Shown: positions 52,937 to 60,194 of the stretch, in pieces
Layout: each line of letters begins with the position of its first letter
Numbering within the stretch: the stretch's first letter is position 1
Assembly: GCF_900543425.1 (NCBI RefSeq)
Contig: NZ_UQRQ01000004.1
Location: forward strand, 133,451-197,450
Source of the DNA: an uncultured Sanguibacteroides sp.
GTDB taxonomy: Bacteria > Bacteroidota > Bacteroidia > Bacteroidales > Marinifilaceae
DNA length: 64,000 nucleotides
Reading direction: 5' to 3'
The notes under the pieces: generated by a model
Databases searched by the model: none
What the model was told of the DNA's origin: nothing
What the model saw: the letters and a program-made list of their open reading frames with translations, nothing else
Position numbers and translations under genes: made by a program

Positions 52937-54409
52937 TTACAGGAGTTTTTTTACCAATTTGATAATGTATTTTACGGATAAAACAATTCCGCTCAGGGAG
53001 ACAAATGCACATCCCAGCAGAAGTCCCCACATAACAACGGTCCATAGAACGGGACGGTCTACCAGAAACTTAAAATCCAGACGGTGTAAACCCCGGAAAG
53101 CCCAACGTTTCCAACGTCCGTTTTTGTCGTAATGTTGCGGTTGGAAAGATTCCAGGTTATAATAGTAACAATCTTCAGTCTCATTATCCAGAGTTACTTT
53201 ATAAACGGGTAAGGGTAAAGCCCTGCGACGCGAGATGTAATAGTTGTCGTATTCGTCCATTTTAACGATGGAGTAATGAACTGTATCTGCCGCCAGCTTC
53301 TCGACGGCGGCATAGATCATCTCTTCGGTAATCCGGAAAGGACGTATCGTATCGACGGAAGCATCCAGAATGATCTCTTCTTCCAACGTTCGTAATTTGT
53401 AGAGAGGTATTTCATAGTAGTTGCTCCAGGTGATCTCTTTTACCGGGCCATGTGTTTTTGAAACTTCGGCAACGGCTTTTCGGTAATCCAGGTTATATTT
53501 TTCGATAGGAGGAACCGTCGGAATAGGAGGAAGGCTTCTGAGAGAGGTTCCTCCTTTCTTCTTGCTGAAAAGGTTGGAAAAGACAGGAGATACCGGAGCC
53601 CATGCGCTGAATAACCATGTGCAGAGAAAAATTCCAAAAAAGAAACCGGTAATGTGATGCCAGCGGAACCATGGTTTTTTGTAAGGAGAACGAAGGAAGC
53701 CTTTCCGGCGGGTCAGCCAATAGGAACGAATGCCGAGGTACATTCCGCTGATACACATGATGAGGCTGAGCAAGCAACTCCAATACAAAAGAGCATCCCA
53801 TTTTTGTATGTCCTGCCGGATGGAAGTAATGTATAACCAATGCGGAATGGCCCCGATCCAGGCCCAAAAACGTTGTTCCCGGGAAGAGAACTGTAAAATA
53901 TTTCCGGTACGGGAAGAGATATAAAGCTGATAATGTTCCGGTCCGTCAAAATGAAATTTGTAGATGGGCAGGTCTTTTTTCAATTGCCCGAAAGGAATCC
54001 ATACTTCCAATTTGTGAAGAGTATCTACTCCGGTAATCTTACGGTCAGGACACCAGTATTTAGCTCTTTGTTCACAAAGAGCGTAGATGGGAGAAGGAAG
54101 TATGTAATTACTATCTACATAAATATCATTCACATCGCGCCATCTACCGTAATGAAAAACCGGTTCGCCGAAAGGATTGTTTAAATTTAAATTATTAGAC
54201 AAGGCGTTTTTGGGTAGGCGCTGCCATATTTCGTTGATATCAGGCAGGCGGGAGGTATCCAGAGCCTCCTGGCGGGGAAGACGTTTATCAGGACCAACCC
54301 GGGGAAAAGAGTGATAAATCAATACTATACCGGAAATACACCATGAAAAGCATAGTATACAGAGCAGAAGCCCGAGAATTCGGTGAACGTGAATGAAAAA
54401 CTTAATCAT
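52937..54409 (-). CDS. PepSY-associated membrane protein in the cobalamin operon
   Basis: A 490-residue inner-membrane protein of the PepSY-TM type, found with TonB receptors for iron or siderophores, where some members act as ferric reductases. About four helices are visible: 10-32, about 205-228, about 250-272 and near the C-terminus (455-480). Between them are two large periplasmic parts. FFIHVHRILGLLLCILCFSW (His-rich first helix) and RWHHITGFFFGIFLCTWLF may hold heme. It is the first gene after the riboswitch at 54588, which suggests a role with cobalamin, for instance reduction or transfer of corrinoid during uptake. That is inference. Confidence 0.8.
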   Translation of the reverse strand: MIKFFIHVHRILGLLLCILCFSWCISGIVLIYHSFPRVGPDKRLPRQEALDTSRLPDINEIWQRLPKNALSNNLNLNNPFGEPVFHYGRWRDVNDIYVDSNYILPSPIYALCEQRAKYWCPDRKITGVDTLHKLEVWIPFGQLKKDLPIYKFHFDGPEHYQLYISSRTGNILQFSSREQRFWAWIGAIPHWLYITSIRQDIQKWDALLYWSCLLSLIMCISGMYLGIRSYWLTRRKGFLRSPYKKPWFRWHHITGFFFGIFLCTWLFSAWAPVSPVFSNLFSKKKGGTSLRSLPPIPTVPPIEKYNLDYRKAVAEVSKTHGPVKEITWSNYYEIPLYKLRTLEEEIILDASVDTIRPFRITEEMIYAAVEKLAADTVHYSIVKMDEYDNYYISRRRALPLPVYKVTLDNETEDCYYYNLESFQPQHYDKNGRWKRWAFRGLHRLDFKFLVDRPVLWTVVMWGLLLGCAFVSLSGIVLSVKYIIKLVKKLL

Positions 54410-54587
54410 ATCCTTTTAGTTTATAGTTATATAATATCCATTACCGCATGCCCGAAATTCAATGGAATTCTTATTGAATCGTTTGATAACGATGCAATGG
54501 AAGCTTGGCGGTAAAAAATCTTTCATTTTTGATGAAAAATATTTTCATAACGCAATCCTTAACCCCGAGCATATGCGTTAATAACTT

Positions 54588-54780
54588 ATTTTGGTAGGTC
54601 TCCTGACTCGCCCCGGACAAATACCTTCCCATCCCTCGTTTAACGGAACAGTGGTGTAAGAATTTATCCGTATAATTCTTCTTTGCAGAAGAAACAGGCA
54701 TCACAGTAGCGGGTACTGTACCGGATTCTGACCGGTTTCCCTCTTGTGTGTTAATTGGAATAATAACACAACACCAAAAC
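54588..54780 (-). promoter_or_regulatory. Cobalamin riboswitch heading the PepSY-cobC-pduO-cobQ-cobD-cbiB operon
   Basis: On the minus strand: P1 GTTTTGGT, GGGAAACCGGTCAGAATCCG, core AGTACCCGCTACTGTGATG, ACCACTG, GGGAAGG and B12 box GTCAGGAGACCTACC, closing with ACCAAAAT. The box has ACCTACC instead of the usual ACCTGCC; the 5' P1 arm GGT pairs with it, so this is a compensated change. It lies about 180 bases before the first gene. Confidence 0.93.
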
Positions 54781-54784
54781 GGTG

Positions 54785-54792
54785 CAAATGTA
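54785..54792 (-). promoter_or_regulatory. -7 promoter element of the PepSY-cobalamin operon
   Basis: TACATTTG on the minus strand fits TAnnTTTG; predicted initiation is at the first bases of the aptamer P1 stem. Confidence 0.65.
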
Positions 54793-54878
54793 CAATTTTT
54801 TTTGAAATGGTGTTATTTCTGGAAAAATATCGTAAAATAAAAAAGTGACGATGATGTTTGTAATATAAAAATTTATAT

Positions 54879-54886
54879 TAAATTTG
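54879..54886 (+). promoter_or_regulatory. -7 promoter element of the second B12-regulated receptor
   Basis: TAAATTTG fits TAnnTTTG; initiation would be near 54891, the start of the plus-strand aptamer. It lies only 86 bases from the divergent promoter at 54785. Confidence 0.65.
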
Positions 54887-54890
54887 CGCC

Positions 54891-55062
54891 GTTTTGGTGT
54901 AATACCTCTTATCATGAGGTGAAACACAATAGGGAATCCGGTGTAAGTCCGGAACTGTACCCGCAGCTGTAAGTTCCTGTAAAAGAATTTTGTACTTCAA
55001 TGTCACTGGTTGAAACCGGGAAGGCGGCAAAATTCGGAACAAGTCAGAAGACCTGCCAAAAC
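54891..55062 (+). promoter_or_regulatory. Cobalamin riboswitch controlling the second TonB-dependent receptor
   Basis: P1 arms GTTTTGG (54891-54897) and CCAAAAC (55056-55062), GGGAATCCGGTGTAAGTCCG, core ACTGTACCCGCAGCTGTAAG, CACTGG, GGGAAGG and B12 box AGTCAGAAGACCTGCC. Between it and the gene are 117 bases with a possible hairpin formed by GAGTAA and TTACTC. Confidence 0.94.
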
Positions 55063-55179
55063 ATGTAAACCATAGCTTTCGGGAACAAAAGCGAGAGGAG
55101 TAAGATAAATTTATACCTTTTACTCACGTACCCCTTAATCTATGTTAATAATGCTTTATTCATTATTAATATATATATT

Positions 55180-57558
55180 ATGAGAAAAGTTGTTGTACTA
55201 ACATTACTGTTATTGGTGTGTGTCGGCTCTCTTTTAGCCGAAGATAAAGACAAAAGGAAAAAAAGGAGTATCACGGATTCGATTTTTAATATCGAAGAAG
55301 CGACAGTCTTGGGAAAAAAGAAAAGAATGGAATTAATGGGACTAAATGTACCATTGAGGTTTGTTCCGTTGAATGTATCTCTATTATCTGCGAAAGTGCT
55401 TGAACGAAAAGGAATTACCGAGTGGGTGGATGCCGTTCGTTTTTTACCTGGTGTTCGGCTGGGGGATCAGGGTGGTTTATGGAAACGTTTTTACGTCGGA
55501 GGGTCCAATATGCCTGCCGTTTTAATGGTAGACGGTATTCGGGATGATAGGCAGAGCATCAATACCTTTCCGTTGGGGGATCTTGCTTCGGCGGAATCTA
55601 TCGAGGTACTTCGCGGGCCTGCGGCCATTCTTGCCGGCTATGGAGCTATGGGAGGTGTTATTAATATCGTGCGCAAGAAAGCTTCTCCTGAATTTGCGGC
55701 AGATGCCCGTTTCAGCTATGGAAGATGGGATGTAAAAAAAGTAAATTTAGGTTTTGGCGGTAAGTTGATCGGACCGGTAGAGTACATGGCCAATTTGCAT
55801 TACGCTACTTTTGGGGGGTGGCGTCGTATGTCTCCTCAGCGTTTATCCGGAATGGCAGCTTTGGGAGCAACATTGGGCAAGAGTAGAGTGGATGTTACCT
55901 TTGGTTTTGAAGACGACCATTATACGGTCGAGTTGGGGGCCGCTCCTTATATGCCGGGCGATATGGTGGATATTAATACCGATAAACTGGTTATGCATAA
56001 GGGCGATCGTCATCCGACGGCCGATTTTGGACAGGTTTATAATGATTTTGCCAATGATTCGCATAGCCGGAAAGGATATAATATTAAACTTGATTATGTT
56101 TATACTTTCACGAATGGTTTGAAGTTAAAAGAAGTTTTTGCTTTTGATCACAGTTATCACCGGACCTCCGGAGCGGGAAGCCTTTCTTACAAGAGTGCAA
56201 AAACTCCCTTTGACGGGGCAGATTATAAATACTATACGGAGAAGAACGGGGTTCGGGAAGCAACTTATGTGGATATAGATTCTTTGCGTCGTTTCGGGGC
56301 AAGCGGATTTTTTCCGCGTCACGATACCTATAATAACACCTTGGAGTTAACCGGAGATGCAGATGTTGCTTCTACAAAACACCATTATGCCATCGGTTGG
56401 AACTGGTCGTTATTTGACATGCGTCAATATTGCGGTTGGGACGAAGGAGATACTTATGGGCCGGGAGCCGACGTAATGTTGTCCGTGAAAAATCCGGAAC
56501 TTGTACAGGGGTATTGGATACAGAATGTTTCTTCTCTCTATTTGAGAAAATGGAATACAAACGGTATCTATTTCCGGGATGTGTTTGAATTGAACGATAA
56601 ATGGAAATTTATGGCTTCCGGGCGTATGGATTTCTATAAAAGGAGAATGATGGCTAACTTCCCGACGATCGACGGAAAATCATTCGATTACGATAAAAAA
56701 GATATGGGAGAATGGACGAATTTTCATACTTCTGCCTTTACTTGGCATGTGGGAGCTGTTTATTTTCCCAGACCTGAATTATCGGTTTATATTGCCCACG
56801 GGTCAGCTTTTACCCCGAATACGACGACTTATCGTGTGAATAATATCTATTTGGATAAAAACGGAAATTCAATTAATCCGGATAAGGAAGGGGATCAAAT
56901 TTTTAAACCTGAACGGGATTACTCTTTTGAGACAGGGGTTCGTTATACTTTTAATGAATGGTTGGATGCAAACGTGAATTTCTCATACGTGCGCCGTGCG
57001 AATATGGTCACGAACGTGGGAACTCGCGAGGTAGAAGAAGAGCAAGGAGATGGATCTGTGGAGGTGACCAAGATGACGGTTAATGCACAGGTCGGTAGAG
57101 CCGATATGAAGACGTTGGATATTGATGTTACGGCCCGGGTTTTACCTACTCTTTCTTTGAGAGGCGCTTTGTGCTTGTCGGATTATCGAGTACGCTCCAT
57201 TCGGGAAAGTAGCGCTTTTCCTGAGTATAAGCAGACAGGGAAAAACATGCGGACGACAGGAGTACCCCGGACCACCTTCTATGCGTTTGCCGATTATACC
57301 GTTCCGACAGGGATATTGAAGGCTTTGTCCTTCCATTTGAGTGGAAATTTCCGGGACAAGATTTTCCGGGATGTAGCTTCTCGACTTTATTATCCCTCTC
57401 TATGGTTAATGGATGGTGGTGTTTTTTACACGATAAAGAATCATATTACATTAGCATGTAATGTAAATAATATCTTTGATAAAGAGTATTTTGAATCGTC
57501 CAGTCCGGTACAAGGTACTCCGAGAAATTATCAACTTTCTGTATTTTATAAGTTTTAA
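55180..57558 (+). CDS. TonB-dependent receptor under cobalamin riboswitch control
   Basis: Outer-membrane receptor of 792 residues, with a signal peptide (about 1-20), a plug domain (about 40-165, with FYVGGSNMPAVLMVDGIRDD and EVLRGPAAILAGYGAMGGVINIV) and a 22-strand barrel ending in YKF. It lacks the carboxypeptidase-like N-terminal domain of the btuB product in this window and looks more like siderophore-type receptors. The riboswitch implies that its ligand is a corrinoid, cobalt complex or a substance spared by B12. It is closed by a strong terminator, so it is a one-gene transcript. Confidence 0.9.
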   Translation: MRKVVVLTLLLLVCVGSLLAEDKDKRKKRSITDSIFNIEEATVLGKKKRMELMGLNVPLRFVPLNVSLLSAKVLERKGITEWVDAVRFLPGVRLGDQGGLWKRFYVGGSNMPAVLMVDGIRDDRQSINTFPLGDLASAESIEVLRGPAAILAGYGAMGGVINIVRKKASPEFAADARFSYGRWDVKKVNLGFGGKLIGPVEYMANLHYATFGGWRRMSPQRLSGMAALGATLGKSRVDVTFGFEDDHYTVELGAAPYMPGDMVDINTDKLVMHKGDRHPTADFGQVYNDFANDSHSRKGYNIKLDYVYTFTNGLKLKEVFAFDHSYHRTSGAGSLSYKSAKTPFDGADYKYYTEKNGVREATYVDIDSLRRFGASGFFPRHDTYNNTLELTGDADVASTKHHYAIGWNWSLFDMRQYCGWDEGDTYGPGADVMLSVKNPELVQGYWIQNVSSLYLRKWNTNGIYFRDVFELNDKWKFMASGRMDFYKRRMMANFPTIDGKSFDYDKKDMGEWTNFHTSAFTWHVGAVYFPRPELSVYIAHGSAFTPNTTTYRVNNIYLDKNGNSINPDKEGDQIFKPERDYSFETGVRYTFNEWLDANVNFSYVRRANMVTNVGTREVEEEQGDGSVEVTKMTVNAQVGRADMKTLDIDVTARVLPTLSLRGALCLSDYRVRSIRESSAFPEYKQTGKNMRTTGVPRTTFYAFADYTVPTGILKALSFHLSGNFRDKIFRDVASRLYYPSLWLMDGGVFYTIKNHITLACNVNNIFDKEYFESSSPVQGTPRNYQLSVFYKF

Positions 57559-57576
57559 ATAGAATTTTGTCGTTTT

Positions 57577-57624
57577 TTGAGAGTTCATGGTGTAGATTAA
57601 ATACCATGAACTCTCAATTTTTTT
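57577..57624 (+). terminator. Intrinsic terminator after the TonB-dependent receptor
   Basis: Perfect 15-bp stem TTGAGAGTTCATGGT/ACCATGAACTCTCAA with an 11-base loop and a run of seven T directly after. Confidence 0.92.
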
Positions 57625-57656
57625 CACTATTCTTTTGTATTTCATTAAAAAACAGA

Positions 57657-57664
57657 GAAATTTG
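57657..57664 (+). promoter_or_regulatory. Candidate promoter of cobU-cobT
   Basis: GAAATTTG (one mismatch to TAnnTTTG) with TTTG 19 bases upstream (57634-57637). It ends only 5 bases before the cobU ATG, so the mRNA would be almost leaderless. Confidence 0.5.
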
Positions 57665-57669
57665 TCGGC

Positions 57670-58188
57670 ATGATGAAAAGAAAGATAGTTTTGGTTACCG
57701 GAGGACAGCGATCGGGCAAAAGCGATTATGCTCAGCGTTTGGCGTTGGAGTTATCGGATGCTCCGGTTTATTTAGCGACTTCCCGGGTGTGGGATGAGGA
57801 GTTCCGGGAGCGGGTGAGGAGGCATCAACGGGATCGCGGTCCCCAGTGGACCAATATCGAAGAAGAGAAATATATATCCAAATGTGATGTGAAAAATCGG
57901 GTCGTGGTCATTGATTGTATTACATTATGGAGCACGAATTTTTTCTTTGATAATAATTCCGATATTGAAAAGTCTTTGTGTGAAATAAAAAATGAATTTG
58001 ATCGATTTACGGCACAGGAAGGGACTTTTATTTTTGTGACGAACGAGATCGGCATGGGGGGGATAGCCGTGGACCCGGTACAACGTCGTTTTACCGATTT
58101 GCAAGGATGGGTAAATCAATACGTGGCATCCCGTGCGGATGAGGTCGTTTTGATGGTTTCGGGAATAGAAGTGAAGATCAAAGGTTAA
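57670..58188 (+). CDS. cobU: Adenosylcobinamide kinase / adenosylcobinamide-phosphate guanylyltransferase
   Basis: Bifunctional enzyme of 172 residues that phosphorylates adenosylcobinamide and attaches GMP. The P-loop is VTGGQRSGKSDYAQ near the N-terminus; ATSRVWDEEFRERVRRHQ contains the His region that takes part in guanylylation; later DCITLWSTNFFFD and VTNEIGMGGIAVDPVQRRFTD fit the family. Two Met codons begin the frame (57670 and 57673). It ends 2 bases before cobT. Confidence 0.95.
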   Translation: MMKRKIVLVTGGQRSGKSDYAQRLALELSDAPVYLATSRVWDEEFRERVRRHQRDRGPQWTNIEEEKYISKCDVKNRVVVIDCITLWSTNFFFDNNSDIEKSLCEIKNEFDRFTAQEGTFIFVTNEIGMGGIAVDPVQRRFTDLQGWVNQYVASRADEVVLMVSGIEVKIKG

Positions 58189-58190
58189 GA

Positions 58191-59252
58191 ATGAATAAAA
58201 GGGAATTTAAGATGAGAACGTTTACTATAAAAGAGACAGATAAGGCTATTGTGCCGGTTTTAGTGGATAAAATCAATAATTTGACAAAACCTAAGGGGTC
58301 TTTGGGGCGATTGGAGGAGTTGGCCGTACAGTTGGGGGCTATCCAACAAACGTTGTCGCCGGAATTGAGTAAGCCGCAGAATATTATTTATGCGGCGGAT
58401 CATGGAATCGTAAGGGAGGGGGTTAGTTTCTCGGCTCCGGAAGTAACCCGACAGATGATTTACAATTTTATCAAAGGAGGGGCGGGCGTGAATATGTTTG
58501 CCCGGCAACATCATTTCGGCCTTAAATTGGTTGATTGCGGAGTAAACGGAGATTTTGGCGTGTTGGAAGGTTTAATCGACCGAAAGATCAGGAAAGGAAC
58601 TTCCAATTTTCGTTACGAGGCGGCAATGAGTGAAGAGGAGTTTGATCGAGCGATTGAAATCGGGGCTGAGATTGTGGATATGGTTTACGCGGAAGGAACC
58701 AATGTAGTGAGTTTTGGAGAGATGGGAATAGCCAACACGTCGCCTTCTTCCATCTGGATGTCCTATTTCACCGGTATCGATCTGAAGCAATGCGTGGGAG
58801 CCGGAAGCGGTTTGGCGAGTGACGGCATTAAACACAAGTACGAGGTGTTGAAGGCTTCCATGGAAAATTATGGCGGAGACGGATCGACAAAAGATATTTT
58901 ACGTTATTTCGGAGGTTTCGAGATGGTGGCTGCTATCGGAGGAATGTTACGGGCAGCGGAGTTAGGAATGATTATTATCGTGGATGGATTTATCATGACC
59001 AATTGTGTGTTGGCTGCAAGGGAAATCTATCCGGCAATAACGGATTATTGTGTGTACGGACATCAGGGGGATGAAACGGGACATAAGTTGTTATTGGATT
59101 ATTTAGAAGCTAAGCCGTTGTTGAATTTGGGATTACGGTTAGGTGAAGGTACCGGAGCCATTTGTGCCTATCCGTTATTGGAATCGGCCGTGCATATGAT
59201 TAACGAAATGGCTTCATTTAAGCAGGCCGAGGTGACAAAATATTTTAAATAA
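58191..59252 (+). CDS. cobT: Nicotinate-nucleotide--dimethylbenzimidazole phosphoribosyltransferase
   Basis: Activates the lower-ligand base to alpha-ribazole phosphate. It has 353 residues from 58191, or 346 from ATG at 58212. LTKPKGSLGRLEELAVQLG at the start, DHGIVREGVSFSAPEVT, GEMGIANTSPSS and the catalytic Glu in RLGEGTGAICAYPLLESA are typical. The preferred base (DMB or other) cannot be read from sequence. No bluB or bza gene is in the window, so the base comes from elsewhere. The stop codon overlaps a 33-bp repeat. Confidence 0.95.
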   Translation: MNKREFKMRTFTIKETDKAIVPVLVDKINNLTKPKGSLGRLEELAVQLGAIQQTLSPELSKPQNIIYAADHGIVREGVSFSAPEVTRQMIYNFIKGGAGVNMFARQHHFGLKLVDCGVNGDFGVLEGLIDRKIRKGTSNFRYEAAMSEEEFDRAIEIGAEIVDMVYAEGTNVVSFGEMGIANTSPSSIWMSYFTGIDLKQCVGAGSGLASDGIKHKYEVLKASMENYGGDGSTKDILRYFGGFEMVAAIGGMLRAAELGMIIIVDGFIMTNCVLAAREIYPAITDYCVYGHQGDETGHKLLLDYLEAKPLLNLGLRLGEGTGAICAYPLLESAVHMINEMASFKQAEVTKYFK

Positions 59253-59280
59253 CCCACGGGGACGGGTGCAATGTGCTATC
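59248..59280 (-). repeat. 33-bp hairpin repeat, copy C, overlapping the cobT stop codon
   Basis: On the minus strand it starts GATAGCACATTG, has CCCGTCCC in the middle and ends GTGGGTTATT. The flanking ATTGTAAATTGACGATTGTA also matches the flank of copy A, so the shared unit is about 60 bases. Confidence 0.75.
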
Positions 59281-59432
59281 AATTGTAAATTGACGATTGT
59301 AGATTAAAACATTTAACGATCAGGTTATTAGAAAATGAAGTGATTCAACGATTGATGATTGTGGATTTTAAATTGTAAATTAAAAAGAATCGGAGGTTCA
59401 TTTACAATCGTCAATCTGAAATTTGCAATAAT

Positions 59433-60194
59433 ATGAAGGGTTTATTAGCGGCGGTTATGATGTTTACTCGTTTACCTTTATGGCGATGGATAAATGTAGA
59501 TAAACGTTATTTTGAAGAGGCCATACGGTATTGGCCTTTAGTCGGTTTTTTGACCGGTTTTATTACGGCCGTAACTCTTTGGTTGGCTTCGTTCGTGTTG
59601 CCGGTAGGGATTGCCTGTATATTGGCAATCATTGCCCGTGTTTTATTGACCGGAGCGTTGCATGAAGACGGTCTGGCTGATTTTTTTGATGGATTTGGAG
59701 GAGGGACATCGAAAGAGAGAATTTTAGCCATTATGAAGGATTCGCATATCGGGTGTTACGGAACCATCGGTTTGATTCTTTATTTCTTGCTTTATTATAG
59801 TTTGTTATCTGCTATTGGAGAATCGGGGGTAGAGTCCCCCGTGTTGTTTGCCATTATTTTGAGTGCGGATTGTTTTTCTAAATTCTGTGCTGCCTTGATG
59901 ACGAATACCCTCTCCTATGTCCGAAAAGTAGAGGAGAGTAAGATCCGTTTATTATATAATAAGGTTAAGTTCTTTATTTTTGCAGGAGTCGGTTTTCTTG
60001 TTTTGATTCCTTTTTTCTTTTTAGACGGATATTTATGGTGTGCTGCCTTTCCCGCTTTGGTAATGGCATGCGGCTTACGTTTTTTCCTGCAACATAAAAT
60101 AGGAGGATATACCGGAGATTGTTGCGGAGCTTCGGTATTATTGATCGAGCAAGTATTTTATTTGACCGTAGTCACTCTTTTATTTGTCCGTTGA
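59433..60194 (+). CDS. cobS: Adenosylcobinamide-GDP ribazoletransferase (cobalamin synthase)
   Basis: Integral membrane enzyme of 253 residues that joins adenosylcobinamide-GDP and alpha-ribazole (phosphate). The hallmark HEDGLADFFDGFGGGTSKE (Mg-binding Asp residues) is at about residues 75-93, followed by MKDSHIGCYGTIGL; several helices and GGYTGDCCGA near the end complete the pattern. It is separated from cobT by 180 bases of AT-rich repeat sequence and its last 15 bases overlap the end of the convergent permease fusion gene. Confidence 0.94.
   Translation: MKGLLAAVMMFTRLPLWRWINVDKRYFEEAIRYWPLVGFLTGFITAVTLWLASFVLPVGIACILAIIARVLLTGALHEDGLADFFDGFGGGTSKERILAIMKDSHIGCYGTIGLILYFLLYYSLLSAIGESGVESPVLFAIILSADCFSKFCAALMTNTLSYVRKVEESKIRLLYNKVKFFIFAGVGFLVLIPFFFLDGYLWCAAFPALVMACGLRFFLQHKIGGYTGDCCGASVLLIEQVFYLTVVTLLFVR

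Noticed and set aside
54471..54704. Reading frame on the minus strand upstream of the PepSY gene
   Set aside because: It overlaps the riboswitch and has no recognisable protein features.
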